Shown here piece by piece: positions 11,101 to 22,964 of a stretch of DNA of 64,000 bases. Both the position numbers and the translations under genes were made by a program. This DNA is from Cyclospora cayetanensis. Taxonomy: Eukaryota; Apicomplexa; Conoidasida; Eucoccidiorida; Eimeriidae. How positions within the stretch are numbered: position 1 is the stretch's first letter; the number at the start of each line of letters is the position of its first letter. The DNA is taken from NCBI RefSeq assembly GCF_002999335.1, contig NW_020312203.1, positions 186,001-250,000 of the forward strand. The letters are read 5' to 3'. The notes below the pieces were generated by a model. That model worked only from the letters and a program-made list of their open reading frames with translations. It did not search any database and was not told the DNA's origin.

Positions 11101-14100
11101 TTGGAGCTCATGCGCTTGCTTTTTATCGTCAGCAGTGTACAGAAATTGCATGTGTTAAAGGATTGGGGAACGTGGACAAAAGGGCAGCTGAAGCACTCCC
11201 TACCCGTTTCTCCCAGATATTTCCCGCATCTTTGCGGTTTGCATCCTATCGCTCTCTAAATGTCATGCTGCTTTCTAAGCATCCTGCTGTTCTCTAAACG
11301 TCATGCTGCTTTCTAAACATCCTGCTGTTCTCTAAACGTCATGCTGCTTTCTAAGCATCCTGCTGCTCTCTAAGCATCCTTCTGCTCTCTAAACATCCTG
11401 CTGCTCTCTGAACATCCTGCTGCTTTCTAAGCATCCTGCTGCTCTCTAAACGTCATGCTGCTTTCTAAACGTCCTGCTGCTCTCTAAGCATCCTGCTACT
11501 CTCTAAACATCCTGCTGCTCTCTAAACATCCTGCTGTTCTCTAAGCGTCATGCTGCTTTCTAAACGTCCTGCTGCTCTCTAAACGTCATGCTGCTTTCTA
11601 AACGTCATGCTGCTTTCTAAGCGTCCTGCTGCTCTCTAAACGTCATGCTGCTTTCTAAACGTCCTGCTGCTCTCTAAGCGTCCTTGCGCGCGCTTGCACT
11701 GGTTTTTGTGGGGTGGATGCAGGAGCCTACAGCGGGCAGTCCACTTTCGTGGAGCTGACTCCCGAGTTCTACTCGTATGACCCCTCGTTCCTCTGCAACA
11801 GACTGGCCATACGTCTGTCCGCTAAGCCGACTGGTGCGCCCCTCTTTCGACCAGCAGCAGAAAGCGGCAGCGCTGCCGAGGGGAGACACTCGCTACAAGC
11901 AGATTTCGAAGGAAGCGCAGCAGCAGTGGCGAAAGCGGCAGCAGCAGAAACACTGGGAGATGTCGATCTGCCCGCCTGGTGTGGAGGCGACCCTGCGCTG
12001 CTGTTGCTGCTGCACCGTGCAGCTCTGGAAGGCAGCTACTGCAGCAGCTCCCTCCATCGGTGGATTGATCTTGTCTTTGGCTATAAACAAACGGGTCAGG
12101 TGCGCAAGAACGCGTTTAGTGTGAAGTCGCATGAAAAGGCTGGGAACAGGGCCTCTTTTGCTGCGCCTCGTTTCCTTCTCCAGCAGCAGCACGACCTATT
12201 GGCTAGGCCTTTTGTGAGACGACTACGTGATTAGGCTCCTAGCTTCAGAGGATGCAGTGCACGCCCTTTTGAGTGTCTTCCTTTATTCGATGCTCTTGAT
12301 ACACTGTTGCAGGAAGCCCGTGCGGCACACAACGTCTTCCATCCGCTAACCTACGCAGACGCTGTTGCTGCCGCTGCAACAGGCAGCTGCTGCCCCACGG
12401 GAAATCAAGGAGACGTCTTTTCCCTCGGGCTGTCGAGGCTGCTGAAGCAGCTCTCGCCCCTCGTGCGTAATGTGCAGCTTCAGGAGTTTGGTCAGACGCC
12501 AATCAAGCTTTTCTCGCAACCGCATCCAATGAGGTCTGTTACAGTCTTTTACCTTTCCCCTGCCGAACTTTTTGCACCGCTTTTTGCCACTATTCGCGCA
12601 CATGCCTCTGCGTGTTGGAGCTCGCCTTGCTGACAATCCGCATGCAGGCTTTCCTCACCGCCATTCGACCCTGTAGAATGGGAATTCGCATTTGGTCGGT
12701 CAGCGCCTCGGCATCTGCTGACGGCTGATAGGTTCTGCATCTCGGCGACAGCGGCGCCAAACGGGATAGAAGCCGGCACTTCCATGTGGTCAGACACACC
12801 ATGGTTTCTGTTCATTCAACAGCATCCCGAGCTGCTTCCAGGCCTCTTGAGTCCAACCCCACTTTCTCCTGCCGTGCGATTGCATCAATTCTCCTCCTCC
12901 TCAGCAGCAGCAGCAGCGGCAGAAGCCTCAGGCGGACCGCAGAGGCGTGAGCTGCAGCTTGTGAAATCTGGCGCTGCTGCTCAGAGGGTGCCCCCTGTGT
13001 GGCGGCACCCACCGAAGCCAGAAAACGAGGACCAACAAGTGCTCCAATTACTGCTCCAAGGGGCATCTGCTCCTCCCCAGCAGCAGCAACAGCAAGTCCC
13101 AGCTGCTGCGACAAGGAATGCTGCTGCCGCTTCAGCAACGCGAATGTGGGGCCGCTTTCCCCGCAGTGTTGCGACTGCCAATTCTCCTTGGCGCCAGTTT
13201 TCTGCTTGGTCCTGCAGCAGCCATGCCAGCAGCAACGGTAAATTGCCGGGCGCTGCTGCAACGTCCTCTCCCGTACAGCAGCAGCAGCAGCAACAACAAC
13301 AGCAACAGCAACAACAGCGGCGGCAGCAGCAAGTGGCTATTCGCTGCCGATGGTTAGGCCTCTCTGGTCTTTCGTGCTGCAGAGGATCGCTGGCAGTGAT
13401 CGGGCGAGACGGACGACTGTGCTGTTTCGACGCCCTTGAAGGCGGCCTCTTTCAACAGGAACAGGCGCTACACTCACTGGAATCGGTTGAAGCAGCAACC
13501 CCATCGGAAGGCCTCTCCTTGTCTGCATATGCATCGGCAATCCATCGAAAGGTCACCGAGCTGCCTCTCACCAGCGTTGCACACCTCGGCTCCTGGAGGC
13601 TCTTGGCCCTTGGGTGTACAGACGGCAGCATATATCTGCAGACCTTGCCTCATCGCGAAGTGATGCCTTCCCGCACATCCTTGAGCAGCGGCGCTGATGA
13701 CAGCGCCGGCTGCTCAAGCTTCTATGAACTACCAAGTGGAGGCCGCAAAGAGAAGCAAAGAGCGATTGGGCACATCGACTCCGTCTTGTCGCTTTTCTTC
13801 GAAAAAACCGATGGAATTCTGGTTTCTGGGGCAGCGGACGCAACCGTGCGAGTATGGGGTGTCTCACCAGCTGCTTTGCTGCTGCAGCGGCTCTTCGATG
13901 AGCCGTTTTCAGAGGTGACAGCTACAGCAGCCAGTGGGCCCCTAGTCCTTGCGGGCACAGCCAGCGGTCAGGTGCTGCTGTGGGACTTGCGATGCGCCTC
14001 CCCCTGTGTTTGGGAAGCGCCTCAGGGGGGCCCTAACGAATTGGCAGGGCCTGTGAAGGATTGCTCCTTTGCAGAGGGGGGCAGAGTCGCCGCACTGGTG

Positions 14101-14700
14101 CATGCACCGCGGGCAGCCGCTGCTCTCCACTTCCAGGAGGAACGGCAACTCCAACAAGTAGGCGTGAAAGCATTTGGCTTTTCAGATCAGCAGCAGCTGG
14201 CAGCGGAAGCGGTCAGCACTGAGGCAGGGGCAGTAGCAGCAGCAGCTGGAGCAGCACCGGCAGCTGAGGCAGCAGGCGCAGGAGATGCGCCTTTCCCCGT
14301 GCAGCTGTGGGAGCTTCGAGGCGGCAGCCGAGTCCCCTTCAGGGGGCAGCCGGGGGCTTGGATCCATCCTGGTGCGACAGCAGGAGTCGTTACTTGTGGG
14401 ATATTGGACGATACTGGCCTTGCCCTTCTGGCAGGTGTAGAGTCCGCGTCTGCCAGTGATGCTGCGGATTGTGGCGGTGATGGTGGAGCAGTTGTTCGTC
14501 TCGTCGACTGTATTAAGAGAGAGGAGATCAGCAGAGCGCGTCTGCGCACTGTTAGAGCCCCTCGGTACATATCTGCCTGGCCAGCGAATGCCCCCGCTTT
14601 AGGTGAAGCGTCAGCTGAGGGAAAGACCCCTGGGGCCTGGGGACCCACACTCGTCGCTGTGGGGGAGGCTGGAGGAGCTGTAGAGGTTCTTTGGGTGTAA
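8156..14700 (+). CDS. NSMAF: FAN/NSMAF-type BEACH-WD40 protein
   Basis: Exons: 8156-9143, 9433 to about 9870, about 9964 or 9995 to 10232, 10443-10569, 10790-11036, 11723-12099, 12313-12533 and 12648-14700; the junction between the second and third is unresolved. Order of domains matches animal FAN. An N-terminal segment (NALILEEGEEYLSD, RLRLCSKSFILDP) leads to a GRAM/PH-like unit (RIRPLMSQRALMLLTPSFLYL). A BEACH domain follows (QFLNSAAGRS, YPVFPWVIQ, DLSKPIGALNPQRLE, YIYGSHYSTPAY, HRWIDLVFGYKQ, AHNVFHPLTY, EFGQTPIKLFSQPHPMR). WD40-type repeats (GHIDSVLSLFFEKTDG, SGAADATVRVWG) end the protein. BEACH proteins act in membrane traffic, lysosome size and receptor signalling; animal FAN couples a TNF receptor to neutral sphingomyelinase, which has no obvious counterpart here. 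Long Gln/Ala/Ser insertions lie outside the core, notably a polyQ run near 13276. Confidence 0.9.
11236..11685. repeat. Intronic minisatellite, about 17-bp unit
   Basis: About 25 tandem copies of a unit of roughly 17 bases, reading approximately CTCTAAACGTCATGCTG, with alternating variants (TTTCTAA/CTCTAA, CGTC/CATC, ATGCTG/CTGCTG). It fills most of the 686-base intron (11037-11722) of the BEACH gene. The array keeps a pyrimidine-rich strand and stops just before the splice acceptor. Confidence 0.9.
13276..13331. repeat. CAG/CAA (polyglutamine) tract in coding sequence
   Basis: A mixed CAG/CAA run encodes about 16 consecutive Gln, then two Arg and four more Gln. It sits in the linker between the BEACH domain and the WD40 region of the FAN-type protein. 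Mixed codons suggest an older, partly stabilised tract. Confidence 0.9.
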
Positions 14701-17700
14701 CGAATATTGGCTTTAGAAGACATATACACAATTGGAATGTTCGCTTTTCAAGGAGAGCCGACGTAGCAACAGCGTAGTACGGGAAAGAGGTGGATTGGAT
14801 GGCTTGCACAGGAAGATATTTGCACGACACACGCAGAAATAGCATGCCTAAAGTACGTGCATTTGGAATACCAGCAAGAAGAGGCATACGCTACCAACGT
14901 ACTTGTCTGGCACATGCGCCTCAATAACGCCCCTAAGGTGCCCAGTCCGGCAGATGCGCATAGTTAGAGGGATCGGTAGGCGTGGGTAGCAAAAGCTTTG
15001 CGGTGTTGATATACACTATGGCATTAGCTGGTACGGGAAGTTGTAGCAGCTATGGAAACGACGGCAGCTGCTCGGAATTCCCCTTCAGGGGACTAGCCAA
15101 TGCGCCATGAGAAGGCATCTACAGCTAGAAGCAGGCATTTCATGTTCACCAGCGAGAACTACGTTGCCACACTGTATCCTGTGCAGCCGCGCGTGAAGCG
15201 GTGCATGCGGCGATCTGCACACTGTAGGGTCCCGTCGGTAGAGAAAGTTGCTCGCTGAGTCCTCGTTCCCTCAAGCATTGCAGCGCGCCGTAGTAGGGTT
15301 CTTCGGGCCCCACAGTTCAGGGTGGGCGCTTTGTTACGGACAAGATTGGCCTTCACCAAGTTTGATTGGATCGAGATAAGCTTGCGCATACGCTGTTAGA
15401 AATACAGGGAAAAGTGGGTGGTCGGCATTCAGATAAGCGCTCTTGCAAACCTGTTGTGGTGGGGGTAGGACGAAACTTTTCTATTGGGAAGTGCGGTCTG
15501 TGGCAATATGGGATCGGACTCCAAAAGCCAAAGCGGCAGACAAATATCGGGGCACCCCCGTCCGAGCACGTTTATGTGCGCAGCCGGATTACCGAATTGT
15601 GATGAAACAGAAGAGATATGCTGTATTTCGAAGAAATGTTGAAAAAGAGTCCGGAAGGAATCATCTTCACCGTAGCGGGCTTGTCTGGTGTAAACAGCCG
15701 ATGGTAGTGATGTCTTAAATATATTGTCGTGGCCGTGCGCTCCGGATCAAAAGTCAATTTGATGAACTGTCTGTATCCGCAAGAACCATTGCCAGGACGG
15801 AAGCTGGTTTCTCTTTTTCTGCGTTTGGCGAACTCGTCCTGCAGCACTCCACTGAGGAGATATAGTTGTTTCTTGGCCTCATATCATGGGAGCTTACGGT
15901 ACCATGCACACTGTCAGGACCCTCTGGGGTGTTCACCAAGTAGGTTGGCCTGTAGGCGAGAGCTGTGAGTAGTTCAGGTCCGAAGAAAATAGCTGTATAG
16001 CAGCCCTGGGAGTTCTGACTGTGTATATCTATGACCTGCTTTCGTGAGGCGCGCTTGCAGCGGTGGCTCTACACAGGGGAATGAATGGATAAAACGGATG
16101 ATTTTTAAAGATATCTTGTTTCAGTAGACGCCTGCCAGCTAGAGTCGCTGTGCGAAGCCCTTGCTATCCATGAGCAGCTCAACCCCTCCAAGGTTTGGCA
16201 CAGTTTCCGCTGAGCCCGTGAGCAAACCCACCTTGGCTACGTGTATGTAACCCGCTAGCCCATTGACATATTCACACTTTACCACTCTGCAATAGGGAAA
16301 ACCAGCCGGTATGGTACAGCTCCCCTCTAAAGGTCCTCTGCGAATGCTGTTACCACTAATCTGCTTGGAGATAAGGAAACTAGCACTGAGCCACCGTATG
16401 CATGAACGCTACTCCTTTGTTACAAGTCCCACAAGCCAGTACAAGTTCCTGCAAATGAACAGGCACTCCCTGTTCAAGCAAGACCGGTTTCAAGTCGAGA
16501 ACCTTCAGGGGGAACCTTCTGAGTGCCACTGCCAACACGGTGGGGTCTGCGGTGCCTTCATGTCCAAATCGGTTAATACGGAGACCCAATAATGGCTTTT
16601 TCCTTTTTCCGTCATAGCAAATGGACATTATAGCATCAAAGAGTTCATTCTGATTTGGGGGTCCCCCAAGCGTGTAGTATCTCCCATTTGTGGACCATGC
16701 AAGGCACACTCTCTTGGTCGGGTGTCTTGGGCAGCTTCTATCCAAGCCAACCCTCCTTCTAGAAGCCCCTCATAGTTTGCCATGTGACCTTCTTAAAGAG
16801 CTCGAGAAACATATCCAGGGTCGATTCAGCAAGGCCTCTAAAAGGTCGCCATGCTATGCTACATCTGCTCACTGACACATTAACTCCCCTTTATGTGGGA
16901 ACGTTTTCGCGTTTTTTGACCCCATGGCTGGAAGCTTATATGCCCTGTTCCGTTTTCTAGCTCTCGCAACTTACGTACCGAGGCTAGATGCCAAGCAAAA
17001 TGCCATCCTTTCCCACAAGCGACCCAATAAAGGTTTTGGCAGTCAGAGTACGGGGAGTACAAATGAAATCATGGCTACCAAGATAGTAGCGTTTCTGCCA
17101 TGCTACAAGCAGTCTTACCTAGGGTTTGGGTGTTGCGGGTCTAGATATTGTTTTGTGGACCCGCTCCGTTGGTATGCATGACAACATTCTTCAAGCATTA
17201 AATCTACACGCATTTATGCGTTTGGATGGAGTTGCACAATGGCTGTTCGCACCAGCTCAGCCTCACACCGACTGAGAGGGACGTGAACAACAGTTAGAAC
17301 AAGTTGCGCTAACGGCTATGCGTTGCGTCGATTATTTCCAACTCAGCACTAACAGAAAACGTTAGCCTGTCCATTGACAAGCACATTCGAAAAGCGTCCG
17401 TCAGTGATGTGAAAACTGCAAACAGCCAGGTTGCTGGTTCACAGGCACGCTTTCACTTGTAAAAGATATGGCTCTTAGAGTAGCGCGGGCGGTTTCTAAA
17501 AGTGCCTTGCTACTGATACGCCTGATGCCGACCACACTCCCTAGGCCTGGCCCTTTTCATGTTTGCAGTGTTGCCACGATGCCAGGTCCGCCGACAGTTC
17601 AAATGCAGCTTCCATGAAAGCTTCACACAACTGGTTTCTCATGGTCGCAGTCCATTTACCTAGCCCCTGGAGTTGTCGCAGACTCGGCTGGAAACAGGAC

Positions 17701-19867
17701 AGCGACAAAAATTACAAACACGGGAACTGCACTGGTTATGAAATGGTCGTGCCTCCTAGTCTCACTTTCTTTTGCCACGGTGTGTGTGCACCCAAACATG
17801 TAGCCCTCCATTCTAATCGGCTGCCAGAGCCTCCCTGCTTGGAGTGTCAAAGCATTAAGCTCGTCTAGGCTTTAATTAGCTTTGTTCAAAACACCCAAGC
17901 CTGGAAGTGTTGGTCACGCAGGCCTCTCTGATAGCACACACACAGAATGTGCTTCACAGGCACCTCTTCGTTTTTACTACGATATCTAAGCCTTTAAATA
18001 AGCTTTGAAATGAGACGCCTTAAAGCGAATTGGATACACCTGCATCACGCGCTGGTCGTGTAAGTTTTTACCCAACGAATAAAGCCTGCAGAGACTTAGG
18101 CAATAATTCGGCAAATTCAATTACGGTGTTTGCCTTTATATGAGAGCTAGTAAAGAATTGACTATCTGGTCTGACTTTTCGTTTGGTGGGCTAACCTACA
18201 CATAAACGCTTTCTACGCAAGCATTCTAATCTTAAAATATGCATTAGCAAATAATCGAACTTTGAATTGGTCGGTATTACATCTTCTTTATAAGAAGCTA
18301 GCGCTGTCTCAATATGGTAAGTATCAGTGTAGCTTGAGTGTGTGCTTTGTGCGCTACAATTAACTAGCTGTGGAATGTTCCGAGTGCCTGAAGAGTGCAG
18401 CATGGGTCGTCCTCGCTAATTGTTTCTCTCCTCTCATGTTGGAACTCAGAGATGCGATGAGATGAAGAAGTTACAGTCTTCAATGGAACGACACTTAACG
18501 CCATCACCCCCGGAATTTCCGGCATTTGAGTGACAGGCGGATAAATGCGCGTTGCTGCATGGTGAAAGTATTCCGTGCATTAACTCTCAGCTGCATTTAG
18601 CAACTACCAGGCAGCCAAACAATACCTCTTCTTTTTGCAACCAAATAAGTGTAGTTTGCAGCCAATAAAACACGCGAACTGTTCGGCTAGGGAGCCACTG
18701 TGTCACACTGAATACGAACCTCGAAGAAAGTCAATGAGTAATGCACAAAATGCTCCCGCTCTGCCCTGTTCGCACGTTTCAGAATTCTTGACATGCGAAG
18801 ACAGGGACAGCCAGGGTGCGGGTAGCTGGACTCTCTAAGCACGCCAGGCATTCGCAGCGGTTTGCATAGGGCATCTGGCGCACACGCACAAAACGTTGCG
18901 ATTCGTTGTGCCAAGCGAGCAGTGCTCTGCAATTAAGCTCCATGCACAGCATTAGTCAATTATTTACCGATTCTTAGTTATACTTAACTAGTGTTGTAGA
19001 CAGTGTTTGCGCGCAGCAGGGCCAACTACAACACAGCTTTTATCGGTTCCCCCGACAAAAGCTGTACTAAACTCTGCCCTTCAACCTACGACGCCTCCTA
19101 TATCTACGAGGAAGGAGAGCTGGGATGCAAGTGACCGCACCCTGTGAGTAGTCTGGGCATTCACTAGTCCGCAACCGTGCAAACAGCAAGCTGGCACACC
19201 TACACATATATGTGCGTGACGAGCGAACTACGGCCCACACCAGGGAGGGTAGAAGAACAATAGAAGCTCACGATTCATGCTTAGATGAATTTTCATTAGA
19301 TATAAAATCGTTTACGGGTCACAACCACCCATACAGAGCATTGCTTGCAACATTGAAGAATGACCAAATCGCTCGCACTCCCACGGTGTGCGCGCCTGTG
19401 TCTGTGGCAGCAGAAAAACAATCCAACTTAGGCAGGGGTGTGTCTGAGTGCGTAGATGAGACATCCCCACTAGCAAATGGCAGGAGCAGGCTTCTCATCG
19501 TCTTGTCGAATGACCAGGTGTCACTATGCGTGGGGGGTGGGGGGGGCTAGAGCCTACGGACCTGAGAAAGGCATTTTGAGATAAAATTATCTGTTCATCG
19601 GGTCCGTTTGGGTCCCGAAGATGCAAGAATAACAGTTAAAGCCAAGAAAAGCCTGAAATCCTTGGCCTGGGAACAACGCTCCCGTTGCGCCCCCCTGCTA
19701 GCAGCCTCCAAACAGCACCAAGCCCCCAAGGGTTACCCGGATTACGAATATTGTTTGCTGGCCATTTTTTTGTTTCAATAGGGGACAAAAATCAGCCTAG
19801 ATTTTTTCTGGCCCTAGCTGTTCTATCCTAAGCATCAAACCCTCTTCCACATACCCTCCCCGACAAG
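14701..19867. other. Gene-poor, repeat-poor stretch
   Basis: More than 5 kb without a gene I can support. Base composition is more balanced than in flanking genes, and CAG-type repeats and polyA/Q coding runs are absent. The longest frames (16380-16745 minus, 17563-17868 plus, 15443-15718 plus) have no recognisable domain and no consistent splice context. They could be decayed transposon or gene remnants, but nothing shows it. This looks like a repeat-poor chromosome segment of the kind described for Eimeria tenella chromosome 1. Confidence 0.5.
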
Positions 19868-22800
19868 ATGCCACCTCCAGGCGCCCCCATTCCCGAACTC
19901 GGGGAGTTTATTATCGCCAACAAGGACAAGCTGAAGAAAAAAGGCTCCGAGGCAGAGATGAACAAGTCGGCTTTACCAGCCTAAGCTCTCAATGCGAACC
20001 GCTGCACACCAGTGGCTTTTCGTTAGGGGCGGCAATTAAACTACAGTCTGTTAGGCTGTGCTTCTGTGCCTGTGTAGCTCCTTCCACTGCTAGATATTCG
20101 AAGCCATCCCTTGTTTGCTGTGTATGCGTTATTGCGCATTGGGGCGCACTATTTTGAGGTGTAGTGTATCCGTGGTTGTGTTGCTCCAATCTCCGCCAGT
20201 CTGAATCCTCCCGATCTCTTGCACTCCCGGACCTTCTACGCTGCCCCTCTCTCCCCCTTATGGCCTCAAACTATTAGTCCTGTTAAAAAGGCTTTCCGCG
20301 AGCAGCTGCGTGTCTTTTCACCAAAAATGGGGGTATTCTCTGGAAGCCACGAATCTGCGTCCAACTCTCCCCGTGAACAGGGAGCTGGTTCACGTTGCAT
20401 CTGCGGAGAACGCGCTGTGTATCGATGTATGTATAGGATTCGTCTGGCAATCTTCGCAGTGATGCAGAATGCATTCCTTTCCATGCGCTAGGCGCTGGTG
20501 CTGGTGATGTGTGGTTGCGTGTTGATTGTTTACCTCCCGTTTTGTGTGCTGCCGGTGCTTCAGATTGCTGACGGCAATAAAACTGGCGGCGAAGGTGGTA
20601 AACCGCGAAATCAACATGGCGGGTTTAGTGGATATCTTGGGGGCAGCGGGTAATCAAAACATTCAAGGCGAGGATCAACAAAAATTGGATATTTTTGCGA
20701 ACCGGAAATTTATCCAGGTGCTTTGTTCTGCCGTCTGCCTCTCTCTCTCTCTGTGTGTGTGTTGTTTGTCTGCCTTTCACGCTCACGTCTTTCTAGACAG
20801 CCCGGTTGTACTCAACTGGCGTTATTCACAGTTCGCTGCTACTGCCACGACAAACGGTGCTTAAGAACCGCAACGTCATCGCCAGGGGATGTGGGACTAA
20901 CGACTCGATGGGTGTCTTCAGGCACTCGTGAATAGAGAAGTTGTTTGTGGGATTTGTACGGAAGAGGATGACGACTTTATTGCTGTCAACCCCAATTGCC
21001 ACCTGGTCCTTCTAATGGACCCTCTAGACGGTACCAACACACTCTTAACGTCAAAAAATAAACTCGAATATACGACAAAAATACATCTTTTCCCGCTTGC
21101 TTTGTGTTGCGGCCATAATGTTGCAATGCGGGAGCTCCACCGCTAGGGCTATGACTTCAGTGCCGCAAATCTGTTTCGCTACGCTGCTGCTGCGTTTGGC
21201 GCTGCGGCTATACTCCGTGGTTTGCTCTTGTAAACAAAAATATTTACATGTATATGGCTTTGTATGAACACACAGATACACGTGCATACAGCAAGGCAAT
21301 CGCTGCTCGAGCAGTAGTGGCGCAATTCGGGTACACCAATGGATATGGTAGCGGTGCCGCAGCATTGCAGTGTCTGTGCATCTGCAGGCTCGTCTAACAT
21401 TGATGTGAACGTCTCGGTGGGCACTATTTTTTCGATTTTCCAGCGGCTTTCTCCAGTAGGTCAACCAGTGGAAAAGAGAGACTTCTTGCAACCTGGAAGG
21501 GAACAACTCGCTGCTGGATACGTGTTGTATGGCTCTAGCACGATGCTGGTAAGGCGCCAACATTTTACAACAGGCATACACACATACACACACACATATA
21601 TATATATATATATACACATACACATACGCTCACATACACATACACACACATACACACGCACAACGTACATACACACCCCTCGGCCCCCTTCCTCCCGGTG
21701 TCTTCTTTCCCCCCCTGAAGCCACATTTGTATCGCTTGTACGTAGGCATCTCGTAGGCATCGCCTCCAAAAGTAGCCGAGATGATTTAGCACAAGCAAGC
21801 GAAGACATTGCATTCGCTCAATTCCTCTCTCGTTCTGCGCATCAACGAGCGCGTCTCTCTCTGTCATGTTCGCTCTTTATTGCGATGGCAGGTCATGACT
21901 GCGGGATCAGGCGTTCATGGATTTACCCTCGACCCCTCGCTCGGAACATTTTTCCTTTCTCATCCCAACATGCACTTCCCAGTAGGCTTTTCCACGCATA
22001 AACTTCAAGGCCGAAATCAATCAAACTGCTCAACATGAAAGTTGCACTTGGAAAAGTTTCAGCCTTGACCTTGCAGTTTGCGTGGGGTCGAGGGGTGACG
22101 GCATTGGCGTGGTGTGCAGGAGAAGGCCAAGATCTACAGCGTGAACGAAGGCAATTACAAGGCCTTTCCTGAGGGTGTGAAGAGCTTTATTGAGATTGCA
22201 CATGGAGGAGAGGTGACCTTGGGGATGGGGCTGTGGCGTTGTTGCTTTTTGGTAGCTCCCAAATGGGCTTGCTTGGGCAAAAGCTATGAGTTTTCCATCT
22301 CCCTCGTCTGCATGCGGATGCGTAGGCTGCCCGCAACGTGGCACAGGTTTAAAGGGAATGCGATGATGCGTGTGCTATGCGGTTGGTGAGGGTTTTGAGG
22401 GGGCGCTAGTTTTCATGTGTGGCCATGCATGCATGCGTGCGCTGCCTGCAGAAGGGCCCATTCTCTCTTCGGTACATCGGCAGTCTGGTGTCGGACTTTC
22501 ATAGAAATCTTTTGCAGGGAGGCATCTACATGTATCCACCGACCAAGAAAGGTGATCATTAAACTATCGTCTAGCGGGTCTGCTAGATCTAATCTCAGCG
22601 TGCTGGTGTGCGTAGAGGGGGCTGCCGCGCAGAGAAGTTGTCAGGTTAGGGTGGTTGGAGGGAAAGGGCTGGCGCCTCAAGGGTGCTCCGATGATTCGTG
22701 GATGTTGTTGTGGCAGACCCGAAGGGAAAGCTGCGGCTTTTGTACGAGTGCAATCCTATGGCGATGTTAGCCGAGCAGGCAGGGGGCCGCGCTACAGATG

Positions 22801-22964
22801 GCTTCGATAGGATTCTGGATATAATACCTCAGGACTTGCATCAGCGGGTGCCCCTCTTTGTTGGGTCGTCTTCCCTCGTAGATCAGGTGACGGAGCTCAT
22901 GGGGGCGAAGAGCCCCGAGTGTAGATTGCACGCCAGCATACTGGCTCCCAAGGAAGAGAAATAA
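19868..22964 (+). CDS. FBP: Fructose-1,6-bisphosphatase, class I
   Basis: Eight exons join perfectly: 19868-19965, 20564-20717, 20922-21030, 21388-21548, 21892-21981, 22120-22212, 22452-22551 and 22717-22964, giving 350 residues, a normal length for the family. The enzyme hydrolyses fructose 1,6-bisphosphate to fructose 6-phosphate in gluconeogenesis and supply of sugar for storage polysaccharide. Signatures present: the acidic loop [13 protein letters not shown], the metal site [17 protein letters not shown] (split by an intron inside the Gly codon), [47 protein letters not shown] and [19 protein letters not shown]. No signal or transit peptide is visible, so it is probably cytosolic. All seven introns are GT-AG. 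The first exon is short and AT-richer than the rest. It faces the proteasome gene tail to tail. Confidence 0.95.
21575..21665. repeat. CA/TA microsatellite in FBPase intron
   Basis: A compound repeat of cacata, tatata and cacaca units within intron 4 (21549-21891). Confidence 0.85.

Noticed and set aside
11236..11685. Possible CRISPR-like array
   Set aside because: Units are directly tandem with no unique spacers, and the genome is eukaryotic; it is an intronic minisatellite.
12812..13261. Minus-strand frames opposite the WD40 exon
   Set aside because: They are shadows of CAG/GCA-rich coding sequence on the plus strand.
16380..16745. 121-codon minus-strand ORF in the gene-poor stretch
   Set aside because: It has an odd but ordinary-looking sequence with no family match I recognise, no neighbouring exons and no repeats. 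It was left as unproven rather than called a transposon remnant.
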